DNA of 7,262 bases, taken from NCBI GenBank assembly GCA_036675025.1, contig JAKFFN010000360.1, positions 1-7,262 on the forward strand, read 5' to 3'. This stretch comes from JAKFFN01 sp036675025 (GTDB lineage Bacteria; Sumerlaeota; Sumerlaeia; Sumerlaeales; Sumerlaeaceae). Numbering within the stretch: the first letter of the stretch is position 1; every line of letters begins with the position of its first letter. The notes below the pieces were generated by a model that ran no database searches, was not told the origin of the DNA, and was given only the letters and a program-made list of their open reading frames with translations. Positions 1 through 6,348 of this stretch are shown piece by piece. Both the position numbers and the translations under genes were made by a program.

Positions 1-16
1 CGTTGACAAACGGCAT
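1..16 (-). CDS. 5' end of a leftward gene, start Met-Pro-Phe-Val-Asn (possible tautomerase-family protein)
   Basis: Only the first five codons are inside the window: ATG at 16-14, then Pro, Phe, Val, Asn. The start is trusted because an almost ideal Shine-Dalgarno sequence lies 6 bases upstream. Proteins of the 4-oxalocrotonate tautomerase superfamily begin Met-Pro, use the exposed Pro as catalytic base after Met removal, and often continue with a short hydrophobic strand such as Phe-Val-Asn. This start fits that pattern, but five residues cannot establish a family. The gene diverges from the beta-helix gene at 244 across a 227-bp control region. What is seen is a start codon and its ribosome-binding site; the tautomerase idea is a guess. 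Confidence 0.6.
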
Positions 17-22
17 TAGAAA

Positions 23-30
23 CTCTCCTG
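23..30 (-). promoter_or_regulatory. Shine-Dalgarno site of the leftward gene at 16
   Basis: On the minus strand this reads CAGGAGAG and lies 6 bases before the ATG at 16-14. It is the strongest ribosome-binding match in the left end and is the main reason to believe a gene starts there. Confidence 0.7.
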
Positions 31-228
31 GTGATGATGGAGAATCTACCAGAAGAGTCGCTTCTTATTAGGCATTATGCTCGATAGCGCAAAGCTCAAT
101 CGGCAGCAAACTGCGCTAAACCATACTTCCTTTAGAACTAATCAATTTTTTTCTTGAGCCCACTCAAATTTCCTGTAGCTTTTGGGTCAATGCGCCACCG
201 TGCGCAGGTGAGGTGTTCAAAAATCAGC

Positions 229-235
229 GGGGGAA
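229..235 (+). promoter_or_regulatory. Ribosome-binding site that favours the ATG at 244
   Basis: GGGGGAA ends 8 bases before the ATG at 244. The two in-frame upstream alternatives, TTG at 154 and ATG at 190, lack a comparable site. They would also put about 18 to 30 polar and basic residues in front of a well-formed signal peptide, so 244 is preferred. Confidence 0.55.
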
Positions 236-243
236 TTTTACCA

Positions 244-1563
244 ATGTCATTTTTCAATTTTGCGTTTTCTACCAGGAGCTTTGCAGCGGTTACGACTGCG
301 GCGGCATGTGTATTAGCCGCAGCGCCCCAGGCATCAGCGGCAGCCAGTACCGGGCAGGTCATGTTCAGCTACCAGGGCCGGGTGAAGGTGGGCGGCCAGG
401 CATTTGAAGGCACTGGGCAGTTCAAGTTTTCTATCGTAAATACATCGGGTACGGTTACGCTCTGGAGCAACGATGGCACCGGCGAACTCGGCGAGCAGCC
501 CAACGGCAGCATCAACCTTCCGGTTGAAGACGGTGTCTTTAACGTCATGATGGGTGACCCGGCAGCATCCATGCAGCCAATTAATCCCACAGTGTTCCAG
601 TCGCAGACGCCCATTCGCCTGCGCGTCTGGTTTAATGACGGGGTCAATGGCTTCCAGCAGCTCAACCCAGACCACAAGCTTACCAACCTCACCCTTACGA
701 CTATTGAAACCGGTGATGAAGACTTCACGATCTACGTCAATGGCACCACCGGCAACGATGCAGACAACGGCCTTACACCGGAAACCGCCAAAAAGACAAT
801 CCAGGCCGCAGTAGACACCCTGCCTGATCGCATTAAGTGTAACGTCACTATTGATATCGCAGATGGAATTTATCCGGAATCGGTCCGCGTGTTTGGTATG
901 GCGGTTGAACCCGGAAAGAACCTGACATTTATTGGCGATGAGACCTGGACTGCGGCGTCTGCCGGTAATCCAACCGTGCAGGTTACGGGTCAGGACAGCT
1001 CTGCGGCCAATGCCCCTAAGGTGCGGCAAAGCGGCTTTCACATTGTGCAGTCATCGGGAATCGAGCTGAAGGGCCTGGAACTGGAAGGCTACCTTGACCC
1101 CGCGCTCTATCTTGAAGGCGCCCTTGTTGATACTATCGGGTGCAGACTTGCAAACAGCCTCGACGGCGTGTTTGCGGTCGGCGGGTCAACTGCTGATTTT
1201 ACTTCAACCAAAGCCGACACCAACGTCAACAACGGCTTTTATATCGGCCGGCAAACCTCTGCCCACATCCGGGACTGTAAAGCTCTGAACAACGGCATTG
1301 CAGGTTTTCGCGCCAATGCCTATACCGCGATCCAGTACCTGGGTGCATCGCAGACATCCGGAAACGCCATCGGCGCGCTGGCCCAGCATAACTCCTCTTT
1401 CGTGTTTACTGGAACCATGGCGATCACGCAGAACTACCAGTATGGCCTGTTCCTGAATATGGACAGCTACAGCGAGAACGACTTCGGAAATACGACGGTA
1501 TCAGGCAATGGCAATTCCAACCAGCCTTTCATCGATACAGGCGGACACCGCTACAATTACTAA
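244..1563 (+). CDS. Exported right-handed parallel beta-helix protein with DUF1565-type motif
   Basis: A 439-residue protein, probably exported. Residues 1 to about 32 form a Sec signal peptide: Arg11, an Ala-rich hydrophobic core at 13-27, and an Ala-Ser-Ala cleavage site near 30-32. Residues 36-150 form a beta-rich module (SYQGRVKVGG at 42-51, GTGQFKFSIV at 56-65, RLRVWFNDG at 125-133). I recall similar modules in large secreted proteins of environmental bacteria but cannot name a function. Residues 162-193 match the DUF1565 pattern that opens many pectin-lyase-fold proteins: YVNGTTGNDADNG, then KKTIQAAVD. From about 197 to 425 the sequence shows beta-helix rungs of roughly 22-25 residues, clearest at 329-350, 351-373, 374-397 and 398-422. 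No catalytic lyase or hydrolase residues can be assigned, so a binding, adhesin-like or structural role is as likely as enzymatic. It is monocistronic, with its own terminator. The fold call is firm; the function is unknown. Confidence 0.85.
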   Translation: MSFFNFAFSTRSFAAVTTAAACVLAAAPQASAAASTGQVMFSYQGRVKVGGQAFEGTGQFKFSIVNTSGTVTLWSNDGTGELGEQPNGSINLPVEDGVFNVMMGDPAASMQPINPTVFQSQTPIRLRVWFNDGVNGFQQLNPDHKLTNLTLTTIETGDEDFTIYVNGTTGNDADNGLTPETAKKTIQAAVDTLPDRIKCNVTIDIADGIYPESVRVFGMAVEPGKNLTFIGDETWTAASAGNPTVQVTGQDSSAANAPKVRQSGFHIVQSSGIELKGLELEGYLDPALYLEGALVDTIGCRLANSLDGVFAVGGSTADFTSTKADTNVNNGFYIGRQTSAHIRDCKALNNGIAGFRANAYTAIQYLGASQTSGNAIGALAQHNSSFVFTGTMAITQNYQYGLFLNMDSYSENDFGNTTVSGNGNSNQPFIDTGGHRYNY

Positions 1564-1570
1564 CAAGCTT

Positions 1571-1613
1571 AAGCGGCTGGCCACGGGTGTTCCCCGGCCA
1601 GCCGCTTTGTTTT
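1571..1613 (+). terminator. Rho-independent terminator after the beta-helix gene
   Basis: A perfect 12-bp inverted repeat (1571-1582 with 1596-1607, AAGCGGCTGGCC and its complement) encloses a 13-base loop and is followed by TTGTTTT on the plus strand. It starts 8 bases after the stop codon at 1563. The loop also contains GGG and CCCC that could extend the pairing. On the minus strand the stem is not followed by a T-run, so it mainly serves the rightward gene, though it may also help insulate the convergent SDR gene ending at 1642. Confidence 0.85.
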
Positions 1614-1641
1614 GCGGCCCTGTAATCGAGGCGGCGAACAA

Positions 1642-2382
1642 TCAGGCGTTATGTCCACCGTCGACCGTAATTGTGGTACCGGTTATGAAGCGACCAGCTT
1701 CCGACGCAAGATGCAGTACAGTGTACGCAACGTCTTCCACTTTTCCATACTCAGGCAGGGCCAGCTGGCTGCGCTGATGATCCGCAAATTCTCCATCGGC
1801 CGGATTCATGTCCGTATCGATTGGGCCGGGCTGTACAACGTTCGCGGTAATCCCACGGCTTCCCAGGTCTCTTGCCAGCCCGCGGGTGAAACCTGAAACA
1901 GCCGCCTTGGTCGCGCAGTATAAGGACATCCCGGGATCAGGCGCTTTGTCACCGAGGCAACTCCCGATGGTGATGATCCTGCCACCGCGGCCCATGTGCC
2001 GTGCCGCCGCCTGGGAACCTACAATTACGGCGCGTACGTTTACTGCGAGCGAGTGATCAATCTGTTCGAGCGTAAGTTCGTCCAGCGGACCACCTTCGTA
2101 GACGCCGGCATTGTTTACAAGAATATCCAGCTTGCCAAGCTGCGCTACAGTTTCGTTGACAGCATTAACAACCGCTGCTGGATCGGCTGAGTCAGCCTTT
2201 ATGCTTAAAGCACGGCTGCCCGTGGCGCTTATTTCTGCTGCAATTTTCTCTGCAGCGCCTGCAGCCGACACGTATGTGATTGCCACATCAGCCCCGGCTT
2301 CGGCCAATACCCGCGCAATGCTGGCGCCGATACCACGGCTACCGCCTGTGACCAGGGCTACTTTTCCTTCCAGGTTGAACAT
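1642..2382 (-). CDS. Short-chain dehydrogenase/reductase (SDR), BdcA/FabG-like
   Basis: A 246-residue classical SDR, the usual length for this NAD(P)-dependent oxidoreductase family, expected in the cytoplasm. The Rossmann glycine motif TGGSRGIG is at 12-19, NNAG at 90-93, the structural Asn at 115, and the catalytic Ser141, Tyr155 and Lys159 are all present. PGPIDT at 185-190 follows the active site. Arg16 inside the glycine motif, with no acidic residue at the end of the second strand, favours NADP(H). The stretch GLARDLGSRGIT...VVQPGPIDTD...NPADG closely resembles, from memory, Escherichia coli BdcA, which is linked to cyclic-di-GMP and biofilm dispersal. Many SDRs of unknown substrate share this pattern, so the substrate is not assigned. 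AAGGGA lies 9 bases before the ATG. It is the second gene of a leftward pair, 45 bp after doxX, and is probably co-transcribed with it. Confidence 0.92.
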   Translation of the reverse strand: MFNLEGKVALVTGGSRGIGASIARVLAEAGADVAITYVSAAGAAEKIAAEISATGSRALSIKADSADPAAVVNAVNETVAQLGKLDILVNNAGVYEGGPLDELTLEQIDHSLAVNVRAVIVGSQAAARHMGRGGRIITIGSCLGDKAPDPGMSLYCATKAAVSGFTRGLARDLGSRGITANVVQPGPIDTDMNPADGEFADHQRSQLALPEYGKVEDVAYTVLHLASEAGRFITGTTITVDGGHNA

Positions 2383-2427
2383 GTTGATAAGTCCCTTCGT
2401 TGTCTGAGATTGAGTGTGGGGTACGCT

Positions 2428-2880
2428 TTACTTAAAAATTTTACGGTCGAGGCTGAAAACGCCGGGACCGGTGACCAGCAGGCCGAGCGCCACGATACCG
2501 AGGTCAATGGCATGTGCCGCATCAAACAGGCCCTTGGTTTTCAGCATCATGGTAGCGGCAACTATCATAGTGAAAAGAATAGACGCCGCGGCGGGCCGGA
2601 AGAAAAGGCCAAGCGCAAGGAAGAGGCCGCCGACTGCTTCACTGAGTCCTGCGCACAGGCCCCAGAATCCCGGTGCAAAATTAATCCCGAAATTTGAAAG
2701 CGCGCCGCCGACGCCGCGCCACATTTCGGGTCCGCCTGTTATCTTCGGGATGCCAAAATACATCAGCATTCCCCCAAGGCCGAGACGCATGACCAGCAGT
2801 CCTGCGTCTACGTTAATATAAGTCGGCCTGTCGGTTTGTCCGACCAGCCAACCCCATTTTTTAGTGAGTGTTTTTTCCAT
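2428..2880 (-). CDS. DoxX-family integral membrane protein
   Basis: A 150-residue, four-helix membrane protein of the DoxX family. Hydrophobic segments lie near 24-44, 68-94, 97-113 and 123-140. The first contains the family signature: an Arg in the helix (R32), then LGLGG and FGIPK at 42-46. Length and helix number are typical. DoxX proteins sit in the cytoplasmic membrane; some have been tied to quinone or thiosulfate redox chemistry and others to thiol or oxidative stress, but most are uncharacterised, so no reaction is assigned. The N-terminal 22 residues are polar. TAGGG precedes the ATG by 5 bases. It is the first gene of the leftward pair with the SDR and is divergent from the AraC-type regulator. 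DoxX with a reductase under a linked regulator suggests a redox or small-molecule stress response; that is inference. Confidence 0.88.
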   Translation of the reverse strand: MEKTLTKKWGWLVGQTDRPTYINVDAGLLVMRLGLGGMLMYFGIPKITGGPEMWRGVGGALSNFGINFAPGFWGLCAGLSEAVGGLFLALGLFFRPAAASILFTMIVAATMMLKTKGLFDAAHAIDLGIVALGLLVTGPGVFSLDRKIFK

Positions 2881-2963
2881 AGTGGCCCTACATACTTTGA
2901 ACCCTCAATGCATCTTCGGCCATATTCTTTGATCGAGAGTTCAGAAAAACTAGCAGGTCGTTC
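2881..2963. promoter_or_regulatory. Divergent control region between doxX and the AraC-type regulator
   Basis: These 83 bases must carry promoters in both directions. For the regulator, TTGAAC (2897-2902), an 18-base spacer and CATATT (2921-2926) form a weak sigma-70-like promoter with four of six matches in each box. For doxX, a minus-strand TATGGC near the middle is the best -10 I can see, and it is poor. Weak promoters are usual where an AraC-family activator is needed. Both candidates overlap the repeated CTTTGA described separately. Confidence 0.5.
2891..2932. repeat. Direct repeat CATA(TT)CTTTGA, candidate AraC-type operator
   Basis: CATACTTTGA (2891-2900) recurs as CATATTCTTTGA (2921-2932). 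The shared CTTTGA cores are 32 bases apart, close to three turns of B-DNA, so both would face the same side of the helix. AraC-family dimers commonly bind directly repeated half-sites next to the promoters they control. The match is short and could be chance. Confidence 0.35.
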
Positions 2964-3920
2964 ATGATAGATACTGTACAGATTGATCCACTTTCCCAGC
3001 TTTTCTCACAGCTGGAACTGCGAGCACGCGGACTGGCGCGCATGCTGGTGCTGTCATCGCCGTGGGGTATAGCCGTGCCGGAAGCGTATCGCGAATTCAA
3101 CATGTACAGCGTGCGCAAAGGCAACTGCATACTCCAGATTGCTGACCAGGAACCGATAACATTACATGCGGGAGATGCGGCCCTCGTGCTGCGCAATCGC
3201 CCTCACATCGTTCATGATGGCTCCCGTGCAAACCTGCGTCCATTATCCTGCTGGCTTTCCCGGGAAGAGCCTGGCTGCGAATCCGCTTCATCCGAAGACG
3301 GCACGACCTGGCTGATTTCTGAAAACTTCAGCCTGAGCGGAATGCTGGGATGTTCGTTTGCCACAGCACTGGGCGACTGCGTCGTATTAAAAGCTGATGA
3401 TGGCGAAGGAGCTCGTCACCAGCATCTGTTCAGCTTATTGTGCCGGGAATCCAGCGCCCCCCGGCCCGGCACTGCCTTCGTGTATTCGCGGCTTATGGAA
3501 CTGTTCTTCGTGGAATTCTTAAGAGAATGCGCCTTGAAACACTGGGATGACGGCAAGGCAAACATTCTGCGGGTGCTCTTTGATCCGCAACTGCTTCGCG
3601 CTGTGCAGCTCATTCACGAAAATCCCGGAGAGTCGTGGACGGTGGCCTCGCTGGCGCGCGCTGCGGGTATGTCTCGCACAGCATTTGCAGTGCGCTTCAC
3701 CAACCTGGCAGGTATTTCACCAGTCGCCTATGTTACAAAATGGCGGATGGCTTCCGCAGAAAAGCTGCTGGCAAAAGGGCAGACACTGGGAGAAGTTGCT
3801 GCCCAGGTCGGCTACGATTCCGATGCCGCTTTTGCACGGGCATTCAAGCGCCACACCGGTGCCTCACCGGGGACTGTGAGGCGCAACCGGACCCTGCAGC
3901 CGGCCGAACAATCCGCCTGA
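2964..3920 (+). CDS. AraC-family transcriptional regulator with N-terminal cupin domain
   Basis: A 318-residue regulator of usual AraC-family length. Residues 8 to about 200 form a cupin-type ligand-binding domain of the Cupin_6 kind: an SPWG segment at 32-35, LHAGDAALVLRNRPH at 67-81, and a helical dimerisation stretch near 172-195. The DNA-binding domain spans about 207-307 with two helix-turn-helix units. The first is near 226-245 (VASLARAAGMSRTAFAVRF), the second near 275-296, with the typical VGYDSDAAFARAFKRHTGASP signature at 282-302. The start is an ATG with only a weak CAGG ribosome-binding match 6 bases upstream. It is divergent from doxX-SDR, the classic arrangement for a local regulator, and probably controls that pair and itself. 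Cupin_6 regulators often respond to small organic molecules, but the ligand is unknown. It ends 7 bp before the convergent GH127 gene ends. Confidence 0.92.
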   Translation: MIDTVQIDPLSQLFSQLELRARGLARMLVLSSPWGIAVPEAYREFNMYSVRKGNCILQIADQEPITLHAGDAALVLRNRPHIVHDGSRANLRPLSCWLSREEPGCESASSEDGTTWLISENFSLSGMLGCSFATALGDCVVLKADDGEGARHQHLFSLLCRESSAPRPGTAFVYSRLMELFFVEFLRECALKHWDDGKANILRVLFDPQLLRAVQLIHENPGESWTVASLARAAGMSRTAFAVRFTNLAGISPVAYVTKWRMASAEKLLAKGQTLGEVAAQVGYDSDAAFARAFKRHTGASPGTVRRNRTLQPAEQSA

Positions 3921-3927
3921 GAGTTCC

Positions 3928-6348
3928 TTACCGCTCAACCTGCCACTCGTGCACACCAGCAGCGTATCCATCCTGCATCTGCACCACAAGCCGCAGCGAT
4001 TTTGCCTCCACCGGCTTAAACTCAACTTCAGCCCACATATCCAGTTCCGTTGAGTAGCTGCCACCGGTCAGTTCTACAGGTTTCCAGTCGGTGCCTTCCA
4101 GGTACTCCAGGTGCCAGCTTTTCGGCACGCGGCACTGCCCGTGACCGGTATCATCAAACCAGAACACGCGGCTGCTGCTGACGGCCTGCGGTAACTTCCA
4201 GGAATATTGCACCCATTCCTGCGACCCCTTATGAGGCCACCAATGGCACGATGCCGCCGGCTGGTCAGAAGATTTCACCGGCTCGATGCCGTCGCGGCAG
4301 CCATCGGGCTGGCAGTTGGAATTAACAAAAGACATGGCCACATCAGCCTTGCCCGCGAGGCCGAATTTCTGACTGACCGGCGGAGAAGTTGGCAACCACA
4401 CCACCATACCACCTGGTTCGCGATTATCCCATGCATAGTACGGAATCGCTGTGATTTCCACGCTCTTCACTTCCGGCGCCCGCGAATATAGCGACTCGCC
4501 ATCATCGCCGTTGTCGGCGAAAACAGCGCCTTCTCCCTTTAAGACAACCACCCCGCTCAGCAGGTCGTCGTTCTTATGCGGTGCCAGGGTACTGTCTGCC
4601 GGAAGTGCCACTTCATGTACGGGCGCGGCATTGTCGACCTGCTCCAGGCAGTAAACCAGGGGCCCGCGCTGGATTGCCAATCGGCCGGCGTTCTCTTTCA
4701 CGCGTGCGTCTGCAGCTACGCGCTCCACCGGCATCGGCAGATCCAGTACAACTTCATCGCCGGTGTTCCATGTTCGGTTAATTACAAGATACCCATTATC
4801 TTTCACCGGCGCCGCCACCGGCTCGCCGTTCACCTCGACCGTCTCATCACGAGACCAACCGGGCACACGGAGCCGAAGCTCAAAGGAAGTAGCCGAAGCA
4901 ACCTGCGGCTTGATGCGGATATCGCCTTCCCACGGGTAATCGGTTGTCACCTGCAGCGTAACTGGCTGACCGTCTACCTCAGCATCCACAGAGCCGCCGA
5001 TGTAGAGGTTTACCCATAACGCCCCGGTTGACGTAGCGTACGCATACCCGCCAAGTTGCGCCAGCGTGCGAGTTACGTTCGGCGGACAGCACGCGCAGCT
5101 GTACCACTCTTTCCGGTGATGATCACCGCGGCTTGCGAGTGGATTTACATAAAAGTATTTCTCGCCATCTGCAGCCACTCCGGCCAGGAACCCATTATAA
5201 AGAGCACGCTCCATCACGTCGGCATATTTGCAGTTGCCATGTAAGAGGCCCAGACGGTGGTTCCACATCGCCATGGCTACCGATGCGCAGGTCTCCTGGT
5301 AGGCTGAGAAATTCGGGAGATCGAAATCATGGGTAAAGCCTTCGTTCTTTGCCGATGATCCGATCCCTCCGGTCACATACATGTTTGCGCCAGTCGTGTT
5401 ATGCCACACGCGGTCGAGCATCTTGATGACTCCCTCGTCACCGGTGACAGCCGCATAATCTGTGGCTCCTGACAGGAGATAAACGGCGCGCACGGCATGT
5501 CCCACGATCTTCTTATGCTCACGCAACCGCGCATTATCCTGCCAGTAACTGCCATCGTACTTCGCCGGGTCAACCCCGTGCTCTTTGGCAAAAAATGCAG
5601 TACCGCGGCTTTCCAGGAAGAACTTCGCCAGGTCAAAATAACGCTGCTCGCCGGTCACACGCCACAGCTTGATCAGGGCCAGTTCAAGCTCTTCATGCCC
5701 GGGATAACCCTCGCGCTTTCCCGGGTCATTTCCAAATACGGAATCGATCAGGTCTGCAAACTTAATGGCAACATCCAGCAGGGTCCGTTTGCCGGTTGCT
5801 GCATGATGGGCCACGGCTGCTTCGATCAGGTGACCGGCGCAATAGAGTTCATGTTTGTCGCGGAGGTTCGTCCAGCGCTTGTCGGGCGCGTTTACCTGGA
5901 ACCAGGTGTTCAGATAGCCGTCGGGCGCTTGTGCAGCACGAATCTTCTCAATAATCTCATCCAGCTGCGCTTCCAGTTGGGCATCGGGGGTGGCCGCAAG
6001 CGAGTAAGAAACTGCTTCCAGCGCCTTGTACAGATCCGAGTCAATAAACACCGGCCCCTGGTAGCCTTCCCGTGTCCCTGCGGCAGCCAGTTCCAGGTCT
6101 TTTATATTGCCCGCTTTCTTCAGCATCTGGAGGCTGTGGGGCAGCGAGACCGTGCGGTTAGTTTCAATACGCGGTGCCCAGAAGCTGTCGTCGATCCTGA
6201 CGTTCGTGAAAGGAACGGCACTTAACGCGGCTGCCACGGTGGTTCCGGTAGCCGCAGTAACAGATTTGCTGGTCATATCCGACTCCGCACTCCCGGCTGC
6301 AGAAACCGCCAGGCTTGATGCCAACAGCATGATCCGGCTAAGCCGCAT
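3928..6348 (-). CDS. Exported GH127-family glycoside hydrolase (DUF1680), probable beta-L-arabinofuranosidase
   Basis: An 806-residue exported enzyme. Residues 1-21 form a signal peptide (Arg2, Arg5, hydrophobic 7-18, Ala-Gly-Ser-Ala cleavage). An (alpha/alpha)6 barrel spans about 46-435, beta-sandwich domains follow to about 660, and a discoidin-like beta-sandwich covers 665-806 (WWPHKGSQEWVQYSW, then DDTGHGQCRVPKSW). The core signature is complete: YVTGGIGSS then Glu336, and ETCAS with Glu352 and Cys354 exactly 16 residues after Glu336. CACCPPN gives Cys420 and Cys421. By homology to Bifidobacterium HypBA1 (Glu322, Glu338, Cys340, Cys417, Cys418), Cys420 is the zinc-bound thiolate nucleophile and Glu336 the acid/base. 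Known GH127 members release beta-L-arabinofuranose, and one cleaves aceric acid from rhamnogalacturonan II, so the exact sugar is uncertain. It is about 150 residues longer than HypBA1 because of the C-terminal domain. AGGGGAGGG sits 6 bases before the ATG. No sugar transporter or other glycosidase is nearby. Confidence 0.93.
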   Translation of the reverse strand: MRLSRIMLLASSLAVSAAGSAESDMTSKSVTAATGTTVAAALSAVPFTNVRIDDSFWAPRIETNRTVSLPHSLQMLKKAGNIKDLELAAAGTREGYQGPVFIDSDLYKALEAVSYSLAATPDAQLEAQLDEIIEKIRAAQAPDGYLNTWFQVNAPDKRWTNLRDKHELYCAGHLIEAAVAHHAATGKRTLLDVAIKFADLIDSVFGNDPGKREGYPGHEELELALIKLWRVTGEQRYFDLAKFFLESRGTAFFAKEHGVDPAKYDGSYWQDNARLREHKKIVGHAVRAVYLLSGATDYAAVTGDEGVIKMLDRVWHNTTGANMYVTGGIGSSAKNEGFTHDFDLPNFSAYQETCASVAMAMWNHRLGLLHGNCKYADVMERALYNGFLAGVAADGEKYFYVNPLASRGDHHRKEWYSCACCPPNVTRTLAQLGGYAYATSTGALWVNLYIGGSVDAEVDGQPVTLQVTTDYPWEGDIRIKPQVASATSFELRLRVPGWSRDETVEVNGEPVAAPVKDNGYLVINRTWNTGDEVVLDLPMPVERVAADARVKENAGRLAIQRGPLVYCLEQVDNAAPVHEVALPADSTLAPHKNDDLLSGVVVLKGEGAVFADNGDDGESLYSRAPEVKSVEITAIPYYAWDNREPGGMVVWLPTSPPVSQKFGLAGKADVAMSFVNSNCQPDGCRDGIEPVKSSDQPAASCHWWPHKGSQEWVQYSWKLPQAVSSSRVFWFDDTGHGQCRVPKSWHLEYLEGTDWKPVELTGGSYSTELDMWAEVEFKPVEAKSLRLVVQMQDGYAAGVHEWQVER

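Larger units (their letters stand above)
17..243. promoter_or_regulatory. Divergent control region between the leftward gene and the beta-helix gene
   Basis: These 227 bases hold no convincing gene. For the leftward gene, a CATAAT -10-like hexamer (minus strand, bases 79-74) would place transcription about 50 bases before its start codon, but no good -35 box is visible at the right distance. A 7-bp inverted repeat, TAGCGCA (85-91) and TGCGCTA (112-118), lies just upstream of that hexamer and could be an operator. Nearer the beta-helix gene are a run of seven T near 146-152 and a small nested dyad, TGCGC/GCGCA (191-206), which might fold in the leader RNA. I could not find a clear sigma-70 promoter for the rightward gene. 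Confidence 0.4.

Noticed and set aside
154..243. TTG (154) or ATG (190) as start of the beta-helix gene
   Set aside because: They would bury the signal peptide behind up to 30 polar and basic residues and lack the GGGGGAA site found before 244.
301..315. Lipoprotein-type cysteine at residue 22 of the beta-helix protein
   Set aside because: Cys22 lies inside the hydrophobic core with only Ala before it and no Leu-x-x-Cys lipobox; a standard Ala-x-Ala cleavage site follows later.
138..362. Leftward 74-codon open frame over the signal-peptide region
   Set aside because: It is antisense to the Ala-rich signal peptide and leader of the beta-helix gene, has no ribosome-binding site or family resemblance, and its composition mirrors the real gene.
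334..1041. Leftward 235-codon open frame inside the beta-helix gene
   Set aside because: Antisense shadow: no domain, no continuous hydrophobic core pattern, and no ribosome-binding site, while the plus strand encodes a coherent beta-helix.
2414..2821. Rightward open frames across doxX
   Set aside because: Proline- and arginine-rich translation typical of the complement of a hydrophobic membrane gene; DoxX on the minus strand explains the DNA.
5497..6225. Rightward 242-codon open frame inside the GH127 gene
   Set aside because: Antisense to the catalytic barrel, which carries conserved family motifs in the other strand; no family or ribosome-binding support.
3928..6348. GH127 gene as part of a polysaccharide utilisation locus
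   Set aside because: No SusC/SusD-like pair, TonB receptor, sugar transporter, or second glycosidase lies in the window; the neighbours are a regulator of another unit and a thioredoxin.
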